The notes: generated from the sequence alone by a model not told the origin. Shown: positions 45,269 to 56,149, counted from the stretch's first letter. The stretch: DNA of 64,000 nt from Pyrinomonadaceae bacterium (GCA_017983495.1 JAGOBH010000002.1:248001-312000); one strand, 5' to 3'. Translations and numbers: made by a program.

Positions 45269-45297
45269 TTGACATTAATGTGACGCCTGTATTAAAA
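45269..45297 (+). promoter_or_regulatory. Possible promoter of the TonB-dependent receptor gene
   Basis: TTGACA at 45269-45274 with TTAAAA (45292-45297) at 17-base spacing or TATTAA two bases earlier. The -10 element is poor, as in a regulated promoter. The leader to the ATG is about 145 bases. Confidence 0.4.
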
Positions 45298-45448
45298 CTT
45301 TGTTGGAAGCACCGACAAACAATTTGCCGTTTTGGTTTTTATGGTTCCGTGACAAACGGTTATCTTAGAAATCGGTAACAATTTCATGACCGAGACCATC
45401 ATCTGGTTGGTTGACCCTAGTTTCAAATTTTAAGGAGATCATTACTTT

Positions 45449-48388
45449 ATGCCTAAGTCGTTTGTTAGTTCGAGGCACCTTTTCTCGATCCTCGTTTTGT
45501 TTGCTGTGACAATTACTGCGTTGCAGGTACTTGGCCAGTCACAAGCCATTAACGGTCAGATCGAAGGCGTTGTTACAGATTCGGCTGGTGCGGCTGTTCC
45601 AAACGCAACGGTTATCGTGCGAAATGTTGAATCGGGATCGGAACGCTCACTTACTACCGACGCCAGCGGAGCATATCGTTTTCCGCTTTTGCCGCTCGGT
45701 TCTTACAAAGTGACTATCGAATCAGCAAGCTTTAAGCGGCTTGTGCGAGAGGGCATCACGCTTACAACCGGGCAAACGGCAACTGTCAACGCCACGCTGG
45801 AGGCGGGCGGATTGTCTGAGACGGTCACGGTAAATTTGGATTCGCCGATCGCTGACTCCGGCAAGATCGACGTCGGGCGTGTTATGAATAATCGCGAAAC
45901 GCAGAGCCTTCCGCTTGTGTCGCGTAATCCTTACAACTACGCTCTCTTGCAGGCAAATGTGACGGGACGGCCAAATATTGAGTTCGGCGTGCCCAGGATC
46001 AATGCCAATGGCTATACCCGCCGTACAAATTACCAGCTTGATGGCAATAGCAACACACAGGCAGATCGTGGTGGAATTAGGCTTATGCCGATCTCTGACA
46101 CCTTTGTAAGTGAGGTACAGTTGGTTACCAATGGATTTGCTGCCGAATTTGGCGGAACGCCCGGACTGATCATGAACGCCGTCACTCCTTCCGGCACGAA
46201 TGGTATTCACGGGTCGGCTAGTTACCGTTTCCGCCGCACAGGGATGTCGTCGAAGCCGTTTAACCTCGCTCCGTCTGCAATAAAGCCGGAAACGAAAGTT
46301 GACAATCTTACAGGGGCTGTCGGTGGTCCAATTATCAAAGATCGCTGGCATTTTTATGCCGGTTACGAATGGGTGCAGCGAGATCTCGGTGGCGAACCGC
46401 AGCGTACAATTACGATCTCCGATGCAAATAAAGCGGCACTGATCGCAGCGGGTGTCCCTGCCGGGGCGTTTCCGACCGCAATTCCGACCGCTCAGAAGGT
46501 GAACTTTTTCATTTTGCGAACTGATGCTCAGATCAACGATGCTAACCGGCTGAGTGTTCGGTTCAACTACTTTAAGAATCTCTCGCCGGACAACATTGCG
46601 GGAGGTCTGAATACGCTCCAGCGAAGTATCGATTTCGATGATAAATCGTTTTCAGTTGGAACCCAGTTAGCGTCGATCATTCGTCCTGAGATCCTGAACG
46701 AATTTCGATTCCAGTATGCCAAACGTGATTCGCGAAACGTGGCAAATGCCAATTCCGGCACCGGCCCGAGCATAGTTATCACCGGGGTAGCTAATTTTGG
46801 TGCACCTGAGAATGATGACACGATCGCACCGCTCGAGACCATGACCCAGTTTCAGGACAATTTATCCTGGCAAGTTGGTGACCACGGCTTGAAGTTTGGC
46901 GGTGGCGTCAATTGGATCGATGATACAAGGCGGTCAAATGTATTTGCGCGTTATACGTTTCCGACGATCCAGGCTTATCTTGATGCGAAAAACGGTGTAA
47001 ACGTTCGGAGCTACACGAACTATGTCGAAGCCTTTGGAGATGCAAATATTGAGTATAAGTCGACATTCTTTAACTTATTTGCTCAGGATGATTGGAGAGT
47101 CACGCGTCGTCTGAAGTTTAACTTCGGTGTGAGATACGATCTTTACGACATACCTGATGCCGAAGCGTCATCGCCGTTTATTGCCTCGCGTAAATTTAAG
47201 GTGGATAAAAACAACTTTGCACCGCGAGCGGGAATAGTTTATGGACTTCGCGAGGGTAAACTTCCGACCGTATTGAGGGCCAGTGTGGGACTTTATTACG
47301 ACACTGTGTACCTTGATTTCTATCTCCGTGCTCTGCAAAACAACGGTAGCCCGCGATATTTCAACTTTACGTTTGCCCCTGCTACAGCTGGTTCACCGGC
47401 GTTTCCGACGACGTTGGGAAGTTTGCCTGCCGGTGCTGTTCTTCCGGTTCAGAGTATAGAAACGATAGCGACGGACTTTGAGAATATGTATGCAACGCAT
47501 GCAAACATTCAGGTCGAACAGGCTATTACATCGGACCTGTCGGTTACGGCCGGTTTTATTCACTCCAGCGGCCGACACATTCCGCTCTACCGGAACATTA
47601 ATAGAATTAATCCGCTTACGACCCTTGCCGACGGGCGTCCGATATTTAGCAATACGATAAATGCGACGACCAGATTCGATCCGCGTTTCAATAACATTCT
47701 CTTGGCTGAATCAGTCGGAAACTCGAATTACAACGCGTTGACATTGCAACTCAACAAGCGATTCTCCAACGGGTACCAGTTCAGCGCCAATTACACCTTG
47801 TCGAAGTCCGAAGACGACGCTCCGGAACAAAACCTTGTTGCGACTCAGGTAGGAAACCTGGTAGTGCAGGACCCCTCGAATCGCAAACGAGATTTTGGCC
47901 CCTCGCTGGCTGATCAGCGTCACACATTTGTTATGACCTTTGTAGGGCGTCCACAATTCAAGTTTGAAAGTAAGGCGCTAAGATATTTGGTCAATAACAA
48001 TCAGTTTGGCATTATTGCGACCGCGAATAGCGGCGAGCGATTCAATGTAATTGCGGCAAACGATATCAATCTTGACGGATTTACGGGATCAGACAATCCG
48101 GTCGGAATTGGCCGTAATTCTGGCGTGACCCCGAAACAGTTCAATGTTGACTTTCGATATTCGAGGTTCTTCAATATCAATGAACGCTTTAAGATCGAAG
48201 CGTTTGGTGAGTTTTTGAACCTATTTAATATCAACAGTATCTTTCAGTTGAATTCGCTTACGGTGACCACCGATGCCGCAGGCAATCCTACTGGCCCGAT
48301 ACCGACGCCGGCACTGAGAAAAGCGACTAACCAGGTGACCTCACTTGATAGTCGTCAGTTTCAGATCGGCTTCAAGTTCATATTTTAG
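45449..48388 (+). CDS. Oar-like TonB-dependent outer-membrane receptor
   Basis: A 979-residue outer-membrane protein. Signal peptide about 1-30; a carboxypeptidase-regulatory-like Ig domain (about 34-120: QIEGVVTDSAGAAVPNATVI, then YRFPLLPLGSYKVTIES); a TonB plug (about 125-240, with LPLVSRNPYN and YQLDGNSNTQADRG); and a beta-barrel to the C-terminus, which ends in aromatic FKFIF as barrel proteins do. This architecture is the expanded Oar/SusC-like family of Acidobacteria; ligands are mostly unknown and cannot be read here. AAGGAG is 13 bases before the ATG. It is flanked upstream by the ROK regulator and downstream by a symporter pair and an exported deacetylase. Confidence 0.92.
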   Translation: MPKSFVSSRHLFSILVLFAVTITALQVLGQSQAINGQIEGVVTDSAGAAVPNATVIVRNVESGSERSLTTDASGAYRFPLLPLGSYKVTIESASFKRLVREGITLTTGQTATVNATLEAGGLSETVTVNLDSPIADSGKIDVGRVMNNRETQSLPLVSRNPYNYALLQANVTGRPNIEFGVPRINANGYTRRTNYQLDGNSNTQADRGGIRLMPISDTFVSEVQLVTNGFAAEFGGTPGLIMNAVTPSGTNGIHGSASYRFRRTGMSSKPFNLAPSAIKPETKVDNLTGAVGGPIIKDRWHFYAGYEWVQRDLGGEPQRTITISDANKAALIAAGVPAGAFPTAIPTAQKVNFFILRTDAQINDANRLSVRFNYFKNLSPDNIAGGLNTLQRSIDFDDKSFSVGTQLASIIRPEILNEFRFQYAKRDSRNVANANSGTGPSIVITGVANFGAPENDDTIAPLETMTQFQDNLSWQVGDHGLKFGGGVNWIDDTRRSNVFARYTFPTIQAYLDAKNGVNVRSYTNYVEAFGDANIEYKSTFFNLFAQDDWRVTRRLKFNFGVRYDLYDIPDAEASSPFIASRKFKVDKNNFAPRAGIVYGLREGKLPTVLRASVGLYYDTVYLDFYLRALQNNGSPRYFNFTFAPATAGSPAFPTTLGSLPAGAVLPVQSIETIATDFENMYATHANIQVEQAITSDLSVTAGFIHSSGRHIPLYRNINRINPLTTLADGRPIFSNTINATTRFDPRFNNILLAESVGNSNYNALTLQLNKRFSNGYQFSANYTLSKSEDDAPEQNLVATQVGNLVVQDPSNRKRDFGPSLADQRHTFVMTFVGRPQFKFESKALRYLVNNNQFGIIATANSGERFNVIAANDINLDGFTGSDNPVGIGRNSGVTPKQFNVDFRYSRFFNINERFKIEAFGEFLNLFNINSIFQLNSLTVTTDAAGNPTGPIPTPALRKATNQVTSLDSRQFQIGFKFIF

Positions 48389-48410
48389 TCGGATCTGAAC
48401 CATTCGAGGG

Positions 48411-48431
48411 GGCGGACCGGTCATGTCCGCC
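48411..48431 (+). terminator. Weak hairpin after the receptor gene
   Basis: GGCGGAC pairs with GTCCGCC across a seven-base loop; followed by TCCATTCTT, so termination would be partial. Downstream genes could still be reached by read-through. Confidence 0.4.
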
Positions 48432-48448
48432 TCCATTCTTCACATAAG

Positions 48449-48595
48449 ATGAAGCCACACGAAAAAGAAGACAATAGCAACCAAGTCGAGGAACTGCCGG
48501 ATTCCTGGTGGTATCGGGTTTACGCCGCGGTGATCATCAGCCTTGTGCTCGTGCTCGCGGCCTTGTCATTATTTTCAAAGTACTTTTCGAGCTAG
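48449..48595 (+). CDS. 48-aa SSS symporter accessory membrane protein
   Basis: A 48-codon gene ending in TAG seven bases before the symporter ATG at 48602. The polar N-terminus (rich in E, D, N and K) is followed by WWYRVYAAVIISLVLVLAAL and one membrane helix (about residues 24-43). Short single-helix proteins of this style, with an aromatic/Arg motif before the helix, are known as small accessory subunits beside sodium:solute symporters. The position immediately before the symporter gene supports that. No good Shine-Dalgarno sequence is seen. Confidence 0.7.
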   Translation: MKPHEKEDNSNQVEELPDSWWYRVYAAVIISLVLVLAALSLFSKYFSS

Positions 48596-48601
48596 CCTAA
48601 C

Positions 48602-50281
48602 ATGAGATTTTTAGACTGGGCAGTCGTTGTCGCCTATTTGGTCTACGTTATCTGGGACGGGATACGTATGACCAAACACAGCGGCAACGTGGAGGGTTAT
48701 TTCCTGGCGAACCGCAGCTTGCCTTGGTGGGCCGTCGGTCTGTCTGTGATGGCTACTCAGCTTTCGGCGATCACCCTGGTAGGTACGACGGGTCAAGCGT
48801 ATTCGGACGGGATGAGGTTCATCCAGTTCTATTACGGACTGCCGCTCGCGATGGTGATATTGTGTATTACGGTCGTCCCGTTCTTTTATCGGGCAAACGT
48901 CTACACTGCGTACGAGTATCTGGAAAGGCGTTTTGATGCTAAAACACGCAGCCTGACTAGTTTTCTATTTCTGATCTCACGAGGTCTAGGTGTTGGTGTG
49001 ATCATCGCGGCACCATCTGTGATCCTTTCGATAGTACTCGGTTGGAGCGAGGTAGCAACGATCTTTTTGATCGGTCTATCAACGACGTTTTACACGATGG
49101 TTGGCGGCGTGCAGGCGGTTACCTGGACCGACGTCAAGCAAATGGTCGTCATCTTTGTTGGACTGTTTGTCTGCATTATCGTGATCATCTCGCAGTTTCC
49201 GGAGCAGGTTTCGTTTACTGATGGCCTCTTTTTAGCGGGAACACTCGGTAAGCTGCAGACGATAAATACCAGCTTTGATCTGACTGAGAAATACACGATC
49301 TGGTCGGGTTTGATAGCGGCCTTATTCCTGTTTTTGTCATATTTTGGGTGCGATCAGAGTCAGGTGCAGCGATTCCTGACGGCGAAATCTGTTAGTCAGG
49401 GACGGACGTCGTTGCTGATGAGTGCGTTTCTCAAGATCCCGATGCAGTTTATGATCCTGCTGGTTGGCGTGCTGGTATTTGTCTTTTACCAGTTCTCCAC
49501 TCCGCCCATGATCTTCAATTCGGTCGAATCTGCCAAAGTAGAAAATGTTCAGGGATACAAAGAGATCGAAACGCAGTTCCAGTCGGCACACGCTGCCCGC
49601 GAAACGGCTGCATTAGCATTTGTCGGAGATCGAAACGACGACACTCGGCAAGCATATGTGGCGGCCGACACAATCTTCAACGGCGCCCGGAAAAACGCAG
49701 TGGACTTTGTAAAAACTACGACCGGCAACTCGAGTTTTAACGACGTAAATTACGTTTTTCCGGCGTTCGTTGTCGCAAATATGCCGATGGGCATTATCGG
49801 GTTGATCATTGCCGCCATCTTTGCGGCGGCGATGTCGTCGATCTCGGCGGAATTGAATTCGCTTGCGACCGCGACCACCATCGATTTTTATCGGCGACAC
49901 TTCAAGACCGAGGCCAATGACAGACATTATGTGGCATTCGGCCGATTGGCTACATTGGTGTGGGGTGTTTTCGCTTGTATTGTCGCAATGTACGCGACAA
50001 ATCTCGGCTCGCTGATCGAGGTCGTAAACAAATTTGGCTCGTTCTTTTATGGATCGTTGCTGGGCGTTTTCGTGTTGGCCATAGCGGTAAAGCGTGCCAG
50101 GGCACGAGGAGCCTTTTTCGGACTGTTGTTTGGTATTGGTTCAGTCTGGGTAGCAAGTAGCTTTACGAAGATAGAGTTTTTGTGGTTCAACGTCGTGGGA
50201 TGTTTAGTTACAGTTTTGGCGGGATATCTGATAAGCCTAACCGTCAAGGATGAAGACAATTATGTTGCAGTCGAAAATTAA
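48602..50281 (+). CDS. Sodium:solute symporter (SSS family)
   Basis: A 559-residue inner-membrane transporter with about 13 hydrophobic segments. Family features: [21 protein letters not shown] after the first helix, the ISRGLGVG and [10 protein letters not shown] regions, and [12 protein letters not shown] near residue 420, matching the sodium-site segment of SSS proteins. An extra polar loop of about 85 residues (about 305-390, with [20 protein letters not shown]) interrupts the usual pattern. Substrates in this family include sugars, amino acids, inositols and sialic acid. The gene begins seven bases after the accessory gene stop and overlaps the exported PIG-L gene by 32 bases, so the three are one unit. 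Confidence 0.92.
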   Translation: MRFLDWAVVVAYLVYVIWDGIRMTKHSGNVEGYFLANRSLPWWAVGLSVMATQLSAITLVGTTGQAYSDGMRFIQFYYGLPLAMVILCITVVPFFYRANVYTAYEYLERRFDAKTRSLTSFLFLISRGLGVGVIIAAPSVILSIVLGWSEVATIFLIGLSTTFYTMVGGVQAVTWTDVKQMVVIFVGLFVCIIVIISQFPEQVSFTDGLFLAGTLGKLQTINTSFDLTEKYTIWSGLIAALFLFLSYFGCDQSQVQRFLTAKSVSQGRTSLLMSAFLKIPMQFMILLVGVLVFVFYQFSTPPMIFNSVESAKVENVQGYKEIETQFQSAHAARETAALAFVGDRNDDTRQAYVAADTIFNGARKNAVDFVKTTTGNSSFNDVNYVFPAFVVANMPMGIIGLIIAAIFAAAMSSISAELNSLATATTIDFYRRHFKTEANDRHYVAFGRLATLVWGVFACIVAMYATNLGSLIEVVNKFGSFFYGSLLGVFVLAIAVKRARARGAFFGLLFGIGSVWVASSFTKIEFLWFNVVGCLVTVLAGYLISLTVKDEDNYVAVEN

Positions 50282-52937
50282 GATTCGTCGTTTGTCGGTC
50301 GTTGCCCTGGATCTAGCTGTCCTGGTCAGCATTATTGTTCTTTCGCTGCCGGTCAGGGCGCAGGTCCGGCCGGTGTACGATCTTGGCTCGAGCGGGCTCG
50401 GCCAAAAGCTGCGTAGACTTCAGACGACCGCTAGTGCGATGCACACCGCCGCACATCCCGATGACGAAGATTCAGGCCTTTTGGCCAGACTGGCCCGAGG
50501 TGATAATGCACGTGTTTCGTACTTGTCGCTAACGCGTGGGGAAGGCGGGCAGAACGTGATCGGCTCGGAACTTTTCGAATCGCTGGGAATTATCCGGACC
50601 GAGGAATTGCTCCAGGCCAGGCGTCTTGACGGTGGGGAGCAGTTCTTCACTCGATTCATGGAATACGGATTTTCCAAGCAGCGTACCGAAGCGGCACGAA
50701 TATGGGGTGAAAAGGAAGTCCTGGGCGATATGGTCCGAGCTATCCGCCTATTCCGGCCACTTGTTGTCATATCGCGCTTTTCAGGGACACCCGCTGACGG
50801 TCATGGTCAACACCAACTCGCGGGCTATCTGACGCCGATCGCTTTCAAGGCTGCTGCGGATCCGAAGCAGTTTCCGGAACATTTTGCAGAAGGACTGGAA
50901 CCGTGGCAGGCCAAAAAACTGTATGTCGGACAGGGCTTTGCTCCGAACGCAGCCAATCCGGCAAGTTTAGTCGTTCCGACCGGCGAATACGATCCGTTGA
51001 TCGGACGATCATATTACGAGATCGCAACCGAAGGGCGCAGCCAGCATAAATCGCAGGAAATGGGTTCGATCGAACCTCGCGGAAAGGCTCAATCAGGGTT
51101 GCGTCTGCTCGAATCGAGCGTTAATGACGTCAAGAGTGATAAGGGCGTGTTCGACGGCATTGATACGTCGATCAAAGGAATAGCTTCTTTTGCCAGCGGT
51201 TCTACTGACCAATTTAAGGCAACGCTTTCCGAATTGCAGCAGACAGCAGAAACCGCGCTCAGAGAATATGACCCGTATCATCCTGAAAAGTTGATCCCGA
51301 TCCTCGCGAAGGGCATGAAGTTGGCTGAAGCAGCAGTAGGCATGAACAGGGATCCGGAAGTGAAGTTCCTGCTTCGCCAAAAGCATAAAGACTTTGCGAA
51401 TGCTCTACAGGCCGCCGCCGGGATTGTTGTTGATGCTCTGAGCGATTCGGAAACGGTCGTGGCGGGCGATACTATTGGTGTCGCTGTACGAGTATTTGCA
51501 CCGGAAGTATCTGGTGTGAAGATCAACGATGTGGCGATCAAGGCACCGGAAGGTTGGACGACAAGCGACGCAGGCGAACCGGCGCAGGATACGAGCTCAC
51601 CGTTCCGACAGCGGAACGAAGTTGCTTTGGGCAGCAAGTTCTTCAAGTTAACTGCCGCGGCGAACGCCTCACCGACTCAGCCGTATTGGCTTGAGAATCA
51701 GCGGGACAAGTTCACTTTTAATTGGTCGGCGGCGGGCCAGGCGGCAAACATGCCGTTCCAAGCCGCTTTGGCCTCGGCTCAAGTCAAAATGAATGTCGGC
51801 GGTGAAGAACTAACGGTCAACGTTCCAGTGACCTATCGATATGCCGATCAGATCCGCGGTGAGATCCGCCGCGACGTCAATGTCGTGCCGATGGTTACCA
51901 ACGCATTGGAATCAAGCCTTGCGGTCATTCCAACATCGGCCAAGGCACAACAGCAGAAGGTCGTAATGTCGGTGACGAATAATTCACCAAAGGGCGTTTC
52001 AGGAACGGCGAAGCTTGACCTGCCTCAGGGCTGGACGGTGAACCCTGCATCGGTCGATTTTGCAATAAAGTCGAAAGGAGCCAAGACCGCGGTGTCGTTT
52101 GACGTGACCATTCCGGCAAATACCAAGGCCGGTGCGTACAACATACTCGCGAAATCGGTTGTCGGCGGTAAAGAATACGGTCAGACGGTTTTCGAGGTCG
52201 CTTATCCGCACATTCAGACACATCGCCGTTATGCACCGTCGGTGCTTGAGGCAAAGGTCGTCGACCTTAAGGTTTCACCGGTCAATGTTGGTTACGTGAT
52301 GGGAACAGGCGACCGTGTACCTGAGGCTATTAAGCTGCTTGGCCTGCCGGTCACAATGTTATCTGAGAAGGATCTGACGACCGGTGACCTTTCGAAATTT
52401 GATACGATCGTTATCGGAATTCGAGCATCGCAGGTTCGGCCTGACTACACCGCTAACAACGGCCGTCTGCTTGAGTTCGTCAAGAACGGCGGAACGTTGA
52501 TCGTCCAGTATCAGCAAAGCGAATTTATTCGGGACAATCTGGTTCCGTTCCCGGCCAAGATGGAATCGGTCGTAAATGGTACGCAGCGAGTGTCGAATGT
52601 CCGTGTGGTTGACGAAAATGCTCCGGTGACGATGCTCGTCCCGGATCACGTTGTTTTCAATTTTCCAAACAAGATCGTCAGCAGCGACTGGGACAATTGG
52701 GTACAGGAACGCAACCTCTACACGCTCACCGGCCTCGATCCGCAATACACCGCACTCTTGTCGAGTCAGGATGAAGGTGAGGCTCCGGTAACCGGCGGAC
52801 TGGTTTACGCGAAGATCGGGAAGGGACACTATATTTACAATGCCTACTCGTTCTTCCGTCAGTTGCCGACGGGCAATCCCGGTGCATACCGATTGTTCGC
52901 GAATATGCTAAGTTTGCCTAAATCACCAGCAAAATAG
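50250..52937 (+). CDS. Exported PIG-L (LmbE-like) deacetylase with C-terminal extensions
   Basis: An 895-residue protein. It overlaps the symporter gene by 32 bases; a second ATG at 50262 has AAGGA 11 bases upstream and is equally possible. A signal peptide ends near PVRAQ (about 38). The PIG-L domain (about 60-300) has the zinc motif AHPDDE (H69, D71, D72) and HGQHQLAG further on, as in N-acetylglucosaminyl deacetylases. Then come a helical region (about 300-400), NEW3-like beta-sandwich domains (about 400-670) and a glutamine-amidotransferase/ThuA-like fold (about 690-800: [34 protein letters not shown]). It should cleave acyl groups from an amino sugar or similar compound in the periplasm. 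Large size and export make it distinct from cytoplasmic BshB. Confidence 0.9.
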   Translation: MKTIMLQSKIKIRRLSVVALDLAVLVSIIVLSLPVRAQVRPVYDLGSSGLGQKLRRLQTTASAMHTAAHPDDEDSGLLARLARGDNARVSYLSLTRGEGGQNVIGSELFESLGIIRTEELLQARRLDGGEQFFTRFMEYGFSKQRTEAARIWGEKEVLGDMVRAIRLFRPLVVISRFSGTPADGHGQHQLAGYLTPIAFKAAADPKQFPEHFAEGLEPWQAKKLYVGQGFAPNAANPASLVVPTGEYDPLIGRSYYEIATEGRSQHKSQEMGSIEPRGKAQSGLRLLESSVNDVKSDKGVFDGIDTSIKGIASFASGSTDQFKATLSELQQTAETALREYDPYHPEKLIPILAKGMKLAEAAVGMNRDPEVKFLLRQKHKDFANALQAAAGIVVDALSDSETVVAGDTIGVAVRVFAPEVSGVKINDVAIKAPEGWTTSDAGEPAQDTSSPFRQRNEVALGSKFFKLTAAANASPTQPYWLENQRDKFTFNWSAAGQAANMPFQAALASAQVKMNVGGEELTVNVPVTYRYADQIRGEIRRDVNVVPMVTNALESSLAVIPTSAKAQQQKVVMSVTNNSPKGVSGTAKLDLPQGWTVNPASVDFAIKSKGAKTAVSFDVTIPANTKAGAYNILAKSVVGGKEYGQTVFEVAYPHIQTHRRYAPSVLEAKVVDLKVSPVNVGYVMGTGDRVPEAIKLLGLPVTMLSEKDLTTGDLSKFDTIVIGIRASQVRPDYTANNGRLLEFVKNGGTLIVQYQQSEFIRDNLVPFPAKMESVVNGTQRVSNVRVVDENAPVTMLVPDHVVFNFPNKIVSSDWDNWVQERNLYTLTGLDPQYTALLSSQDEGEAPVTGGLVYAKIGKGHYIYNAYSFFRQLPTGNPGAYRLFANMLSLPKSPAK

Positions 52938-52947
52938 GCAATTCAAG

Positions 52948-52988
52948 GCACAGGTACGCGCGGTAATCCGAGCATACCTGTGCTTTTT
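52948..52988 (+). terminator. Terminator of the symporter/PIG-L unit
   Basis: GCACAGGTA (52948-52956) pairs with TACCTGTGC (52975-52983), followed by TTTTT; 11 bases after the stop of the PIG-L gene. Confidence 0.88.
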
Positions 52989-53013
52989 CATTTTTCCCAG
53001 GTATTACCAGATC

Positions 53014-54501
53014 ATGACCGAACAAATAATAGAAGAGAAGTTTCCCGCACAGAGTTATAAGGAAAACGTCCTGGCCGACTGTTTTGCGGATGCAAAGGAG
53101 TATTTTCTCGATCCTTATTATCAGGTCGATCTTGCACATGCATTGATGCTTGCCGAACAGGGCATTATCACGGACAAAGAGCTAAAGATACTGCTCAACG
53201 CGTTGAATCTTTTGGATTTTGACGCTATCCGCGCCCGGACGTACGACGGCACGTTCGAGGATCTTTTCTACTTGCTCCAACAGGAGATCGCAAAATTGTG
53301 CGATCCGGACATTGCCGGAAAGCTCCACACGGCGCGCAGCCGTAACGATATTGATGTTACGATCTACCGGCTCTATCTTCGGCCGCAGTGTCTGAAGCTG
53401 CTAAGTTCGGCGATGGACCTGCGAACGGTTCTGCTCGACCTTGCCGCCAAGAACCACGAAACGGTGATCCCGGCCTACACGCATACGCAACCCGCACAGC
53501 CGTCGACGATGGCTCATTTCCTACTCGCAATGGCGGAGAACACAGGACGCGACATAAAGCGCCTGCAGCGTGCGTACGAGAATATGAACTTTTGCCCGCT
53601 CGGTTCGGGTGCGATCACGACGACAGGATTTCCGATCGATCGTCACCGTGTTGCAGAGTTACTCGGGTTCAAGGCTCCGACGGTTAACTCATACGCGTCG
53701 ATCGCGTCGATCGACTACTTTACCGAACTGTTGGGTGCAACGTCGGCAATGCTGGTCAATATCGGCAAATTCGCACAAGAGTTCCTGCTGATGGCGATGA
53801 TGGAATTTAACGCCATCAGGCTGCCGGATGGTTTTGTACAGGGTTCGTCGATCATGCCGCAAAAGCGCAATCCGGTCGCCCTTGAACATATCAGGGCTAT
53901 CGGTAGTAAGGCTCTCGGTCAGTGCCTCGGGGTAATGACCAGCGTCCACAACACGCCGTTTGGCGACATCAATGATGTCGAGGATGATCTGCAGCCTCTG
54001 ATATACAGCGGTATTCGCGATGCCAATCGTGCGGTCTCGTTATTCGCAAGCACGCTAAAATCGGCGACTTTCAATTACGAAGTTCTGAAAAAGCGTGCGA
54101 GCGAGAATTTCATTGCGGTCACCGAACTCGCCGACACGATCGTCCGGGTTGAGAATTTACCGTTTCGCATTTCCCACAGCATCGTCGGGAAATGCGTCCG
54201 CCGTGCGATTGACGAAAATTCCGATGTCACATATGAGATCGTCCAGGGCGTGGCGAACGAGGTTATCGGCCGGGATCTTAAGTTGTCGCGTGAGGAACTT
54301 GAGCTTGCCGTTTCGCCGGACAATTTTGTGAATATCCGCACAATTTATGGCGGCACGGCACCTAGCGAGACGCGTCGGGCACTCGCGGTCGAGCGGGCGG
54401 CAGAAGTGGCGGATGCCGAGTGGTTTATTTCAGCGACCGGGAATCTGGACGGAGCAAAACGGCAACTTTCCGAGCTTGTTCGGGAAAGGTCAACGAACTG
54501 A
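53014..54501 (+). CDS. argH: Argininosuccinate lyase
   Basis: A 495-residue member of the fumarase/aspartase superfamily. It has LHTARSRNDIDVTIYRLYLR, the HTQPAQPSTMAHFLL motif and the superfamily signature GSSIMPQKRNPVALEHIR, which fits argininosuccinate lyase best although the last part (QKRNPVALEH) also recalls adenylosuccinate lyase. It cleaves argininosuccinate to arginine and fumarate, the last step of arginine synthesis. No argG is nearby. The start is a plain ATG with no strong Shine-Dalgarno sequence. It stands between two terminator-type boundaries and converges on the biotin carrier gene 16 bases away. Confidence 0.85.
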   Translation: MTEQIIEEKFPAQSYKENVLADCFADAKEYFLDPYYQVDLAHALMLAEQGIITDKELKILLNALNLLDFDAIRARTYDGTFEDLFYLLQQEIAKLCDPDIAGKLHTARSRNDIDVTIYRLYLRPQCLKLLSSAMDLRTVLLDLAAKNHETVIPAYTHTQPAQPSTMAHFLLAMAENTGRDIKRLQRAYENMNFCPLGSGAITTTGFPIDRHRVAELLGFKAPTVNSYASIASIDYFTELLGATSAMLVNIGKFAQEFLLMAMMEFNAIRLPDGFVQGSSIMPQKRNPVALEHIRAIGSKALGQCLGVMTSVHNTPFGDINDVEDDLQPLIYSGIRDANRAVSLFASTLKSATFNYEVLKKRASENFIAVTELADTIVRVENLPFRISHSIVGKCVRRAIDENSDVTYEIVQGVANEVIGRDLKLSREELELAVSPDNFVNIRTIYGGTAPSETRRALAVERAAEVADAEWFISATGNLDGAKRQLSELVRERSTN

Positions 54502-54517
54502 TCGCGGTAACGCCCGA

Positions 54518-55018
54518 TCAATCAAGCATCACCAGCACATCGCCGGCATTGACGTTATCGCCTTCGGCAAAATGAATGACCTTGATGGTTCCGTCTTTCG
54601 GAGCTTTCAGTTCGTTTTGCATCTTCATCGCTTCGACGACGATGACTCCGTCGCCGTGGGTGACCGTATCTCCGACCGCCACAAGAATACGCACGACTTT
54701 TCCGGGCATAGCGGTTTTTATCACTGACGAACCTTCGCCCGAACCTGAGCCGTTGTCGGTTCCGCGAAGCTGTTTTGGGTCGACGATCTTAACGTCGATG
54801 GTATGAGCGCCCATTCGGACGGTCGAGACTCCGTTTGCCGCGGTAAAGACCGAGGCCTCCGATATCTTGCCGGAATTTTTGATCAACCAGACATCGTTCT
54901 CGGGTTCGGTCACCTCGAGCGAATACTCACGTCCGTCAACAACGGCGCTGACCTGATCACCATCTTTTTTGAACTCAAGGTCCACCAATTTACCGCCGAT
55001 CTCAGCTTTTAGTTTCAT
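54518..55018 (-). CDS. Biotin carboxyl carrier protein (acyl-CoA carboxylase type)
   Basis: A 166-residue biotin carrier. The C-terminal half is a biotinyl domain with the biotin lysine K132 in VVEAMKMQNELKAP; the usual paired hydrophobic positions around AMPGKVVRILV and GDTVTHGDGV are conserved. The N-terminal 80 residues form a beta-rich docking segment as in propionyl/acetyl-CoA carboxylase alpha subunits, but separated from the carboxylase. A G/S-rich linker (about 88-97) joins the two. It begins exactly at the stop of the deoxyhypusine-synthase-like gene (TAGATG). Partner biotin carboxylase and carboxyltransferase genes are not in the window. Confidence 0.88.
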   Translation of the reverse strand: MKLKAEIGGKLVDLEFKKDGDQVSAVVDGREYSLEVTEPENDVWLIKNSGKISEASVFTAANGVSTVRMGAHTIDVKIVDPKQLRGTDNGSGSGEGSSVIKTAMPGKVVRILVAVGDTVTHGDGVIVVEAMKMQNELKAPKDGTIKVIHFAEGDNVNAGDVLVMLD

Positions 55019-56149
55019 CTATCTTCTCGTCGATCTCTCGTATTCGGATGTAAGCAAATTCATAAACTCGCCGCGGCGGTCGTAGAGCCGTTTGGGCTCA
55101 CGAGGCTCGTGGCGTGCGAGTGCGTAGGCGGTGATCAGCGGCAGAGCCACGGTCGAATCTACGTAACAGACGACCGCGTCAGGCAGTTTGTCGGGGTCGA
55201 CCTTGCCCCAGCTAACGGCTTCGGCGGGGGTCGCACCGCTCAGGCCTCCCGTGTCAGGGCGTGCGTCGGTTACCTGCAAGAAATAATCGTGGCCTTTTTC
55301 GTCGATACCGAGAACCTCTTGTATCTGCGGTTCCGTCTGTAGGGCAAAGTTCTTGGGGCTTCCGCCGCCGAGGATGAAGATCGCGGATTTGCCGCCTTTC
55401 TTACTCTTTTTGCCAGTGTGGACGACGCCGCGTTTGGCGGCGAGGACGATCGAGGCAGTTTCGTTTACGTCGAGATTCGGGTTGAGGACGAGCTTGCCGC
55501 CCTGCAGCTCCATCGCGGCGATGTTCATCCCGATTGACGAGTCGCCCGGTGACGAAGTGTAGATCGGCACGCCGTACTCATAGGCGACGGCGAGCAGGGA
55601 TTTTTCCTTAAGGCCGAGCTTTTCCTCGCGGGCACGGACGTACTTTCCGCATAGGTAGTGAAACTCGGCACTGCTCATCGTCCGTTGAAACTCTTCATGT
55701 TCGATCAGCCGCCGAAAGAACGAATCAGTGTCGAGCAGGACGCTGTAATCGAAAAAGATGTCGTAGATGCGGACGACCTCTTCGTCACGCAGAATGCGGT
55801 CGTCGAGTTTGGCGTCGCCCTGGTGGAGCGAGAGCCCGATGCCGAAATGCGTGTCGTGATAGAGATTGGCACCGGTCGAGATGATCCAATCGATAAATCC
55901 GGCCTTGATCAGCGGGATCAGAGCCGAAATACCGAGGCCTGCGGGCGTCAGGGCTCCGGTCAGCGTGACGCCGATCGTCACGTCCGGCTCAAGCATCTTT
56001 TTGTCAAACAACTGACAAGCCTCGCGCAGACGAGCTCCGTTATAGGCCATGAACGATTCGTCGATAAGATCGGCGATGCTAGTCGTCTTAGATATCGGCG
56101 TCGGATCGATCCGCTTGCCCCTCAGGAATTTACTTTGATTCTTTGCCAT
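55019..56149 (-). CDS. Deoxyhypusine synthase-like protein
   Basis: A 376-residue NAD-dependent protein of the deoxyhypusine synthase family. The active-site lysine region is present: K266 in [15 protein letters not shown] matches the lysine that forms the covalent spermidine intermediate in the eukaryotic enzyme. The dinucleotide-binding segments ([17 protein letters not shown] and [14 protein letters not shown]) are also typical. Bacteria lack eIF5A, so the natural reaction is not hypusine formation; some bacterial relatives make homospermidine from spermidine or putrescine. The start at 56149 ([16 protein letters not shown]) fits the family, in contrast to a longer in-frame opening at 56260. 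It directly abuts the biotin carrier gene, an odd pairing. Confidence 0.88.
   Translation of the reverse strand: MAKNQSKFLRGKRIDPTPISKTTSIADLIDESFMAYNGARLREACQLFDKKMLEPDVTIGVTLTGALTPAGLGISALIPLIKAGFIDWIISTGANLYHDTHFGIGLSLHQGDAKLDDRILRDEEVVRIYDIFFDYSVLLDTDSFFRRLIEHEEFQRTMSSAEFHYLCGKYVRAREEKLGLKEKSLLAVAYEYGVPIYTSSPGDSSIGMNIAAMELQGGKLVLNPNLDVNETASIVLAAKRGVVHTGKKSKKGGKSAIFILGGGSPKNFALQTEPQIQEVLGIDEKGHDYFLQVTDARPDTGGLSGATPAEAVSWGKVDPDKLPDAVVCYVDSTVALPLITAYALARHEPREPKRLYDRRGEFMNLLTSEYERSTRR

Noticed and set aside
50250-52937. PIG-L protein as the bacillithiol deacetylase BshB, paired with bshC
   Set aside because: It has a signal peptide, is about four times longer than BshB, and is in one unit with a symporter.
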